A stretch of DNA of 17,461 nt from contig DFFG01000037.1 of the NCBI GenBank assembly GCA_002368795.1, forward strand, positions 748 to 18,208. The letters are read 5' to 3'. This DNA is from Eubacterium sp. UBA3782. GTDB taxonomy: Bacteria; Bacillota; Clostridia; Lachnospirales; Lachnospiraceae. Below the pieces are notes generated by a model. It was given only the letters and a program-made list of their open reading frames with translations, made no database searches and had not been told where the DNA came from. The first letter of the stretch is position 1. The number at the start of each line of letters is the position of its first letter. Position numbers and translations under genes: made by a program. Shown piece by piece: positions 1 to 5,276 of this stretch.

Positions 1-401
1 ACGACCAGCAGCTCGTTCTCGCCGATCTCATCTGCGTTCAGCGGATCGTCTGCGGAAGCATCGCCGGTGTCATCGCCGAAGTAACCAGGATCCTCAACCA
101 GCTCCTTCTGAGCGTCTGTCAGAGCATCCCATCCTGCCTTTGCAGCTTCGCACTGTGCATAAGTGTCATCGGTGTACTCCTGGGATTTGATCGTCTCGAT
201 CATTGCAGATACCGCATCGGCAGCTGCCTGATCGTCGACCGCTTCCTCGGCAGCCGGCTCCTCTGCAGCCTCGCTGACAGCAGAAGAAGCTGCTGCTGCG
301 CTCGATGCTGCTGCCGTATCTGCCTCAGCACCGCCGCAGCCTGCAAACAGCATGGAGCCAACGGTGACTGCACAAAGTACAGATACCAGTTTCTTTTTCA
401 T
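1..401 (-). CDS. Corrinoid/iron-type ABC transporter substrate-binding lipoprotein (BtuF-like), N-terminal part
   Basis: Only the first 133 or so residues are in the window; the gene continues off the left edge. It begins at an ATG with AGGAGG eight bases upstream (410-415). The N-terminus is a lipoprotein signal: lysines at 2-4, a hydrophobic stretch, and a lipobox LFAGC with the acylated cysteine at residue 22. An Ala/Ser/Glu-rich linker follows, then a helical acidic segment (about residues 65-110, with DALTDAQKELVED) before what should be the periplasmic-binding fold, whose first strand may be the last visible residues ENELLVV. The gene sits behind a cobalamin riboswitch and next to a FecCD permease and ATPase, so it probably captures cobalamin or another corrinoid outside the membrane. 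The ligand assignment rests on the riboswitch, not on binding residues, which lie outside the window. Confidence 0.8.
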   Translation of the reverse strand, partial: MKKKLVSVLCAVTVGSMLFAGCGGAEADTAAASSAAAASSAVSEAAEEPAAEEAVDDQAAADAVSAMIETIKSQEYTDDTYAQCEAAKAGWDALTDAQKELVEDPGYFGDDTGDASADDPLNADEIGENELLV

Positions 402-482
402 CTTTTTTTCCTCCTGTGAATAGTAAAACTATATAAACAGGCCTTTCGCTGACTCAAACAGCCGGTGAATGGCCGGTCTACC

Positions 483-520
483 AAAATAAAAAAACGCCTG
501 AAGCCACTGGCAACAGGCGC
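483..520 (-). terminator. Intrinsic terminator in the riboswitch leader (expression platform)
   Basis: On the minus strand CGCCTG pairs with CAGGCG, with an inner GCC/GGC pair around an AGT loop, followed directly by seven Ts and then ATTTT. It lies between the cobalamin riboswitch and the lipoprotein start codon, as expected for an off-switch that terminates transcription when the ligand is bound. A weak possible anti-terminator is CAACAG (minus strand of 576-581), complementary to CTGTTG in the 5' arm (511-516). Confidence 0.85.
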
Positions 521-606
521 ATGATTCGTTACATTCTTCTGAAATACAGACACTTCAAAGCAGGCAGGATTCAAACTGTTGGATAGGGTCCGCAGGGGAA
601 TGATAC

Positions 607-825
607 TTATACAGCCAATTACTCGTGGCGTGGAGCGGCAGGGCTCCTGTATAAAAGCAGGCAGGTCTCCTGACTTGCGCATCCCTGCTCTCCGTCCGCC
701 TTCCCATGACAGTGGCATTCTGGACGGAAGCTCCGCGCTTACAGTGACGAGTTCGTGCAGGACTTTCACCTGCTTCCCTTTTCACCGGCCGCTTTTCATG
801 GACCGGCACCTGCTTCGGATTTTTT
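607..825 (-). ncRNA. Cobalamin (adenosylcobalamin-type) riboswitch
   Basis: Reading the minus strand, the conserved blocks appear in order: GGTGCC (805-810), AAAGGGAA, AGGTGAAAGTCCTG, CACTG (710-714), GGGAAGG (699-705), and the B12 box AGTCAGGAGACCTGCC (660-675). P1 is AAGCAGG (809-815) with CCTGCTT (655-661). Just 3' of P1, TTATACAG and CTGTATAA (647-654 with 607-614) enclose an inner hairpin GCCA/TGGC (614-617 with 626-629). Its loop region contains ACGAGT (621-626), exactly complementary to ACTCGT in the L5 region (747-752). This is the known L5-L13 kissing interaction of these riboswitches. With the downstream terminator it should repress the lipoprotein gene when corrinoid is plentiful. 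The 5' boundary is approximate. Confidence 0.95.
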
Positions 826-840
826 CACAAATCCTTTTCT

Positions 841-868
841 ATTTTATCACATAGTGTCTAAAGTGCAA
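841..868 (-). promoter_or_regulatory. Promoter of the riboswitch-lipoprotein transcript
   Basis: TTGCAC (863-868) and TAAAAT (841-846) are 16 bases apart on the minus strand and would start transcription near 834, about 20 bases before P1 of the riboswitch. The lipoprotein gene therefore appears to have its own switchable transcript, separate from the permease/ATPase unit upstream. Confidence 0.65.
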
Positions 869-1062
869 TGCAGGAATAACAAATGACACACAATTTATGC
901 GAATTGCTCAAATATTATTCTGCAGGGATACTTTTTCGAAAGCAAGCCGGCATAAATTCTAAACGGCCACAGATGCCGCATGATCTGCACCTGTGACCAT
1001 CCTCTTATCCATTTCCAAAAGCGAAAATGTTTTCATGAGAGGCCTGAAATGCCGGCCCTGTA

Positions 1063-2172
1063 TCAGAGGCTGTCCGCGCTCTTCAGCTTTCCGGCTTCTT
1101 CTGCCTCCCGGATCAGGTCGGCCAGAAGGCGGTTTGCTTCCCCGATGGGCACGCCGGCATTGATCACCATCTCGCACCCGGCCATCACAGCTTTTGCCTT
1201 CTCCAGCGTGCTCTCCGTGATCGGCATGAAGGGCTCCTCGCAGATCACCTCCGCCGCCAGAAGTCTGGCCAGCTGGTAGTCGATATCGTTCGGGTAAAGA
1301 ATGCCCGCTGCAAAGGGGATGCCCTTTTTCTGCAGCCGCCGGTAGACGGACAGGCCGCTGCCGCCGGAGCTGATGACAAATGCCCGCGGGCTGCCCTCAG
1401 GAGCCGGCAGCTCGATGCTGCCGAAAGCCGGGTCGAAGTAACCGTTGTCGATATCATAGAGATCCCGCAGCATGGCCTCGTCAAAGATCTCGTCGGGATC
1501 GCCATAACGGAAAATGTGATCACCCTTCACGCAGATGATCTTGTCCGAGACCTTCATGGCCAGGTCGATCTCGTGCAGGGACATGATGACCGTGATCTTT
1601 TTGCTCTTGGCCATGTTACGGAGGATCGAGAGCAGCTCCAGCTTGTGCCGGACGTCCAAAAAGGAGGTCGGCTCATCCAGAATGATCACCTCGGGCTCCT
1701 GGCAGATGGCTCTGGCCAGCAGCACCCGCTGTCTCTGACCATCACTGATGGCATTGAAGTCGCGGCTGCCCAGGTCCTCGGCATGAACGGCCCGCATGGC
1801 CTCCTCGACCTTGTTTTCATCCTCCACCGACAGGATGCCCAGCCGTCCCGTGTAGGGATAGCGGCCGGTGGCCACCACGTCATGGCAGGTCATCAGCTCG
1901 GGACGCATCCGGTCCGTCAGGACCACGGCCAGCTTTTTGGAAAGATCCTGGTAGGAATACTGGTTCAGTTTTTTCTGGTCAAAATAGACATTGCCGCCGA
2001 TGAGGGCCAGCTGTCTGGTGATACTTTTCAGGATCGTGGATTTACCTGCGCCGTTAGGTCCGATCAGGGTGACGATCTCACCCTTTTCCACGGCAATATT
2101 GATGTCCTTGATCAGCGCTTTCCCCTGATATCCGACGGAAAGCTGTTCCAGCTTTACATAGTACTCAGCCAT
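1063..2172 (-). CDS. ABC transporter ATP-binding protein (FecE/BtuD-like) with a C-terminal extension
   Basis: This is the ATPase that powers the FecCD-type importer. Visible motifs are Walker A GPNGAGKST (residues 38-46), signature ISDGQ (142-146), Walker B VIILDEP (162-168), D-loop SFLD (170-173) and H-loop His200. The usual Q-loop glutamine is not obvious; the segment reads AVVLTDR (82-88). The fourth signature position is Asp rather than Gly, as I recall from some FecE-like clostridial proteins. The ATPase domain ends near residue 250, but the protein runs to 369 residues, with an extra 110-residue region containing FVISSGGSG and AAEVICEEPF. The ATG at 2172 overlaps the permease stop as TGATG, indicating translational coupling; a GTG three bases upstream is an alternative. 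AAGGA lies eight bases before the ATG. Transport role is firm; the corrinoid substrate is inferred from context. Confidence 0.92.
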   Translation of the reverse strand: MAEYYVKLEQLSVGYQGKALIKDINIAVEKGEIVTLIGPNGAGKSTILKSITRQLALIGGNVYFDQKKLNQYSYQDLSKKLAVVLTDRMRPELMTCHDVVATGRYPYTGRLGILSVEDENKVEEAMRAVHAEDLGSRDFNAISDGQRQRVLLARAICQEPEVIILDEPTSFLDVRHKLELLSILRNMAKSKKITVIMSLHEIDLAMKVSDKIICVKGDHIFRYGDPDEIFDEAMLRDLYDIDNGYFDPAFGSIELPAPEGSPRAFVISSGGSGLSVYRRLQKKGIPFAAGILYPNDIDYQLARLLAAEVICEEPFMPITESTLEKAKAVMAGCEMVINAGVPIGEANRLLADLIREAEEAGKLKSADSL

Positions 2173-3233
2173 CACATTCTTCCTTTCTGCCGTTTGATCA
2201 GCATGAAAATGACGATCGGCGCGCCGAAGATCGAGGTGACCGTGCTGATGTTCAGCTCGGTGGGCGCAAAGGCCATGCGCGCGATCAGGTCACACATCAT
2301 ACAGAAGACCGCGCCGCCAAGGAACGTCGCGGGGATGACCACCAGGGGCCTTGAGGTGTTCAGGGACCGTTTGATCAGGAACGGGACCGCGATGCCGACA
2401 AAGGAGATCGGGCCGGCAAAGGCTGTCACGCAAGCGGACAGGATGCTGGAAAACAGGATCAGTGTGATCCGGAAGCGTTTTACGTTGACACCCATGCTCT
2501 GGGCATAGGCCTCGCCCAGCTGGAAGGCGCCGATGGGCTTGGACAGGGAAAATGTCAGAAGCGAGGTCACGCCGGCAACGGCCGCTGCCACGGCAACATT
2601 GCTCCAGCTGGTGCCGGAAAAGCTACCCTGAGACCAGCCATGCAGATTGACGATATCCGAATCGTCGGCAAAGGTGATCAGAAGCTCGGTAAAAGCCGAG
2701 CAGATATAGCCGATCATGACACCGGCTACCAGAAGGCCCGACATCTGCCTGACCGAGCGGGATACCAGAAGGATGAAGCCCGTAGCGATCAGCGAACCGA
2801 TGAAGGCCGCAAGGATCATACCATAGGAAGAGATGGCGCCGACGCGGCTGACCACGATGATCATCACGATGGCGACGCACATCTTCGCGCCGGAGGAAAT
2901 ACCCAGCACGAAGGGGCCAGCAATCGGATTGCCAAAGAAGGTCTGCAGCAGGAAGCCGGAAAGGGCAAGAGCCCCGCCGAGGATCGCGCCCATCAGGATC
3001 CTGGGAAGACGGATCTTCCAGATGATGTTGAGCTCATCCGCGCTGCCCGTCCTGGTCAGAAGGATGCTGAAGATCCTGCCGACGGGAATATTAACATTTC
3101 CCGTATTGATGTTCAGAACGACGATCACGAGAAATGCCGCAAAAAGCACGGCAAAAACAGCGGTATACCGCACCCGCCTCTGGAAATTCTCCATATGAAA
3201 GCTCTGGCGCGGCGTTTCCTGATTCGTGGGCAT
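2172..3233 (-). CDS. FecCD-family ABC transporter permease (BtuC-like)
   Basis: A 353-residue multi-span membrane protein, the usual size for the FecCD/BtuC family, which forms the dimeric channel of vitamin B12 and iron-siderophore importers. Family hallmarks include RLPRILMGAILGGALALSG followed by FFGNPIA and LGISSGA, then LGEAYAQSMGV, GPISFVGIAVP and a final ELNISTVTSIFGAPIVIFML. The ATG at 3233 is chosen because AGGAGG lies nine bases upstream; the longer frame to 3323 would add a non-conserved Arg-rich stretch. The stop overlaps the ATPase start. The cobalamin riboswitch downstream, in front of the binding lipoprotein, suggests corrinoid rather than siderophore uptake. No riboswitch is seen before this gene itself. 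Confidence 0.92.
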   Translation of the reverse strand: MPTNQETPRQSFHMENFQRRVRYTAVFAVLFAAFLVIVVLNINTGNVNIPVGRIFSILLTRTGSADELNIIWKIRLPRILMGAILGGALALSGFLLQTFFGNPIAGPFVLGISSGAKMCVAIVMIIVVSRVGAISSYGMILAAFIGSLIATGFILLVSRSVRQMSGLLVAGVMIGYICSAFTELLITFADDSDIVNLHGWSQGSFSGTSWSNVAVAAAVAGVTSLLTFSLSKPIGAFQLGEAYAQSMGVNVKRFRITLILFSSILSACVTAFAGPISFVGIAVPFLIKRSLNTSRPLVVIPATFLGGAVFCMMCDLIARMAFAPTELNISTVTSIFGAPIVIFMLIKRQKGRM

Positions 3234-3516
3234 GAGTACAAACCTCCTCCTGCGAAAAAAAGGCAGAGATAAAAGCCTCCCGCAGCAGCTGCGGGCGGTC
3301 CTCTCCGCCATGATCATGTACAAATTCCTGCAGCAGCATCAAACACTTTTGCCGCCTGCCCAAAAAGGCAGCCGCGGCACAGCAGTGCCGGATGCTCTGC
3401 CGTCATTCCGATGGACGAAAACTCCGGCACATTCCGCATCGGCCGGAACAGTGCCCAAAGCTCCGCAGCAGGGGCACCTGCGTCCTCTGCTATGATAATC
3501 CCTGCCGGTTTTTCAT
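3234..3516 (-). pseudogene. Possible decayed small ORF upstream of the permease
   Basis: The 290-base gap between the AEC gene and the permease reads like coding sequence in two frames. On the minus strand one frame has no stop from just after 3516 to about 3315 and includes AEDAGAPAAELWALFRP and SSIGMTAEHPALLCRG. The reading then continues better in another frame as LLQEFVHDHGGEDRPQLL and REAFISAFFSQEEVC, up to the permease start. An ATG at 3516 opens a third frame that stops after eight codons. This could be a frameshifted small gene or chance reading in high-GC DNA. I do not recognise a family. It also overlaps a predicted promoter, which lowers confidence. Confidence 0.25.
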
Positions 3517-3521
3517 GTCAA
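3492..3521 (-). promoter_or_regulatory. Promoter for the permease-ATPase operon
   Basis: TTGACA (3516-3521) and TATCAT (3492-3497) are separated by 18 bases on the minus strand, starting immediately after the AEC stop codon (3525). A start near 3485 would give a leader of about 250 bases before the permease. Confidence 0.5.
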
Positions 3522-3524
3522 GCC

Positions 3525-4469
3525 TCAGAGCAGACCCAGCGACCGCAGCAGCCAGATCCAGAAGGTCAGCGTGAAAGAGGTAAGGACTGTCGTGATCATC
3601 ACAGAGGCTGCCGACAGGGACCCTTCATGTCCCATATTCTTTGCCATGATATAGCCGGCAACCGTCGAGGCCGATCCCAGCATGATCAGGATCGCGGCCA
3701 GTTTTTCCCCGGTAAAGCCCAGATACACAGCCGCCGGGATAAAGATCGCGGCAAAGCCGATCAGTTTCAGAAAGGAAGCCAGCAGGGCCGGCCGCAGATT
3801 TTTCCCGATCCGGTCCGGCTCCAGCAGAGCGCCCATGGCCAGAAGGCCCATCGGTGATGCCAGGCTGCCCAGATAGTTCAGCGTGCGGTCCATCACAGGC
3901 ACAACAGGGATCTTCAGCATCCCCCACACAAACCCGGTCAGGATGCCCAGAATGATCGGATTTGTCACCATATCCTTCGCTGCGGCAAGGACCCGTTTCC
4001 GGTCCGGCTTCCCATCCGCCTGACCAGCCGGGGACAGGACGATAACCGCGATCACATTATACAGCGGCACGCTGCCGATCATCATCAGAGACCCAAAGGT
4101 CATGCTGCCATACATGCTGTACATATACACACTGCCAAGAAGCGACGCACTGCTCCGGTACGCCCCCTGGATAAACTCCCCTCGAAGAGACCGATCCCTC
4201 AGAAAACGGGACAGGACCGCGGCGATCACCACCGACAGCAGCGTCGCGGCAAAACAAAACACCACAAATGACGTATCCCAGACCGCCAGAAAATCCACCG
4301 CGCAAAGCTGAGAAAAAAGGCTGACCGGAAGCGCGATCCGAAACACAAACCGGTTCATCCCAAGAGCAAACGCCTCATTGATGATCCCGGCCCGCCGGAA
4401 GGCAAAGCCAAGCATCATGGTAAAAAACACCGGAAGCGTCGTATTCAGGCTGTAAATTAAAGCATCCAT
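3525..4469 (-). CDS. AEC-family (auxin efflux carrier-type) permease
   Basis: A 314-residue, highly hydrophobic protein of typical AEC length with about ten membrane spans. The N-terminus MDALIYSLNTTLPVFF followed by MMLGFAFRRAGIIN is characteristic, as are the repeated-half motifs NPIILGILTG (170-179) and STVAGYIMAKNMG (268-280). Bacterial members usually export or exchange organic acids such as malate or malonate; the substrate cannot be read here. The ATG at 4469 is chosen because the conserved N-terminus begins there, though the nearest Shine-Dalgarno-like AAGGA is 15 bases away, a weak fit. A longer frame upstream (to 4592) would add an Arg/Cys-rich non-conserved segment. It lies downstream of the DUF3793 gene on the same strand with a 132-base gap holding its own predicted extended -10. 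Confidence 0.9.
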   Translation of the reverse strand: MDALIYSLNTTLPVFFTMMLGFAFRRAGIINEAFALGMNRFVFRIALPVSLFSQLCAVDFLAVWDTSFVVFCFAATLLSVVIAAVLSRFLRDRSLRGEFIQGAYRSSASLLGSVYMYSMYGSMTFGSLMMIGSVPLYNVIAVIVLSPAGQADGKPDRKRVLAAAKDMVTNPIILGILTGFVWGMLKIPVVPVMDRTLNYLGSLASPMGLLAMGALLEPDRIGKNLRPALLASFLKLIGFAAIFIPAAVYLGFTGEKLAAILIMLGSASTVAGYIMAKNMGHEGSLSAASVMITTVLTSFTLTFWIWLLRSLGLL

Positions 4470-4505
4470 CCGCAGGCACCATGTCCTTCTGTAAATATCC
4501 TGCCT

Positions 4506-4514
4506 ATTGTACCA
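4506..4514 (-). promoter_or_regulatory. Extended -10 promoter before the AEC gene
   Basis: TGG followed by TACAAT on the minus strand forms an extended -10 (TGN-TACAAT) about 37 bases upstream of the AEC start codon. No good -35 is present 17 bases upstream (GGCAGC), which fits an extended -10 promoter. Confidence 0.4.
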
Positions 4515-4601
4515 CAAAACCAGGCGGGGCTGCCGCATTAAACAAAGCATGCATAAATATTCTTCCGGGAAACGCTCTCGCTCTGTCCTCACGCAGCGGT
4601 A

Positions 4602-4946
4602 CTATGTCGGAATCAGAGATTCCTCCAAGTACCGGCGTTGCGGATGTTCCCTCCTGTTTGCCTGTACGCCGCTGCCGCTGTATCCTGCCTCGTCCAGGAG
4701 TTTTGCCGCTTCTTCTGCGGACAGATCTCTTTCCAGCCGGTTTGGGCGGTACAAATACATGAGCGCCCTCCCGGGCTCGATCTTCAGTGGCAGCAGACAA
4801 AGTCCCCTGGGCTTTAGCACCTGGTTGAAGCGGCGGATGTCTCCTTCCAGCGCTCCCCTGTCCGAATAACGGCAGGAAAACAGATTTCCTGTCTTGAGTC
4901 CGGCCAGCGTCGGCGAACAGTATTCGACAAGCATGTCTTCTGACAT
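4602..4946 (-). CDS. DUF3793 family protein, short C-terminus
   Basis: The first 88 residues match what I know of the DUF3793 family of Clostridia: CSPTLAGLKTGNLFSC (10-25), then LKPRGLCLLPLK (44-55), GRALMYLYRPNRL (59-71), and DLSAEEAAKLLDEAGY. The function of this family is not established; members often lie near flavodoxin or metal-related genes. At 114 residues it is clearly shorter than the family norm I recall (around 180-200): the conserved C-terminal half with its EIGLFLGYP-type motif is absent, and the last 25 residues are unrelated and Arg/Glu-rich. It may be a truncated but still translated gene. The ATG at 4946 is favoured because AGGAGG (4955-4960) sits eight bases upstream; the ATG at 4952 would be only two bases away. 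Confidence 0.75.
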   Translation of the reverse strand: MSEDMLVEYCSPTLAGLKTGNLFSCRYSDRGALEGDIRRFNQVLKPRGLCLLPLKIEPGRALMYLYRPNRLERDLSAEEAAKLLDEAGYSGSGVQANRREHPQRRYLEESLIPT

Positions 4947-5003
4947 CGGCATTCCCTCCTGCACAGTTTCCGGACAACTGAAAAGGTAATATGTTAGTCT
5001 TGT

Positions 5004-5032
5004 ATTATATTTGTTAGTTTTTTCTAACGCAA
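5004..5032 (-). promoter_or_regulatory. Downstream promoter of the DUF3793 gene, with consensus -10
   Basis: TATAAT (5004-5009) with a weak -35 TTGCGT (5027-5032) at 17-base spacing on the minus strand. The spacer contains the palindrome GTTAG-N6-CTAAC, which also overlaps the -35, so a bound repressor would block polymerase. Transcription would begin near 4997. Confidence 0.65.
5013..5028. promoter_or_regulatory. Candidate operator palindrome GTTAG-N6-CTAAC
   Basis: GTTAG (5013-5017) and CTAAC (5024-5028) form an inverted repeat across the -35/spacer of the DUF3793 promoter. A third GTTAG (4993-4997) lies exactly 20 bases from the first, about two helical turns. The TTAG/CTAA core resembles sites of DtxR/MntR-type metal regulators, but that link is inference. 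Confidence 0.45.
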
Positions 5033-5034
5033 TT

Positions 5035-5063
5035 ACAATATCATCTGCCGAAAGAGCTGTCAA
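5035..5063 (-). promoter_or_regulatory. Upstream promoter of the DUF3793 gene
   Basis: A perfect -35 TTGACA (5058-5063) and TATTGT (5035-5040) at 17-base spacing on the minus strand. Its -10 ends two bases before the -35 of the downstream promoter, so the two are tandem and transcription from it would cross the GTTAG palindrome. Confidence 0.6.
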
Positions 5064-5107
5064 CGTCAAATTTAAGAATGCCCCACAGCTCCGCCTGCGC
5101 ACAGGAT

Positions 5108-5161
5108 ACAAAACGGGAGTGTCCTCGCCTGGCTGCTCTTCAGCCTCGCGTGACACTCCCG
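5108..5161 (-). terminator. Intrinsic terminator after the CapA-like gene
   Basis: CGGGAGTGTC (5114-5123) pairs perfectly with GACACTCCCG (5152-5161), with a further CTGGCT/AGCC-type inner helix, and is followed on the minus strand by TTTTGT. The stem is strong; the U-tract is modest. It insulates the CapA-like transcript from the DUF3793 promoters. Confidence 0.75.
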
Positions 5162-5198
5162 TCTGTTTGGATGGCATTTTCTATATGCCGTGCTCTTT

Positions 5199-5276
5199 TG
5201 TTTTTAGGTTTTTATTTTAGGTTTTTGTTCTTAGGTTTTTGTTCTTAGGTTTTTGTTCTCAGGTTTTTGTTTTTAC
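5199..5276 (-). repeat. 14-bp tandem repeat at the 3' end of the CapA-like gene
   Basis: Five copies of a unit that reads AAAAACCTAAGAAC on the minus strand. The CCT core (plus-strand AGG) occurs at 5206, 5219, 5233, 5247 and 5261, so spacings are 13, 14, 14 and 14. The array begins at the stop codon (5273-5275) and lies between it and the terminator. The purine-rich, almost G-free RNA would be unstructured. Confidence 0.9.

Larger units (their letters stand above)
4947..5272. other. Intergenic region between the CapA-like and DUF3793 genes
   Basis: This 326-base stretch has no supported gene. In minus-strand order it holds the 3' tandem repeat of the CapA-like gene (5199-5276), a strong hairpin terminator (5108-5161), two promoters (5035-5063 and 5004-5032), GTTAG-type repeats (4993-5028) and the DUF3793 ribosome-binding site. 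Confidence 0.7.

Noticed and set aside
641..650. Second B12-box-like sequence GGAGCCCTGCC next to the real box
   Set aside because: It forms part of the P13 arm region and lacks the rest of the conserved core, so it is not a second aptamer.
398..854. Overlapping ORFs of 84-123 codons on both strands
   Set aside because: They lie across the cobalamin riboswitch and its terminator; conserved RNA blocks explain the sequence and none of the proteins looks real.
869..1062. Terminator after the ATPase gene
   Set aside because: Only a weak CAGAT/ATCTG hairpin without a U-tract is present, so read-through toward the riboswitch cannot be excluded.
1516..2508. 330-codon plus-strand ORF
   Set aside because: It is antisense to the ATPase and permease, rich in His/Asp/Gly from complementary codons, with no ribosome-binding site.
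5199..5276. Possible CRISPR array
   Set aside because: The units are 14 bp and directly adjacent, with no unique spacers and no cas genes; it is a simple tandem repeat.
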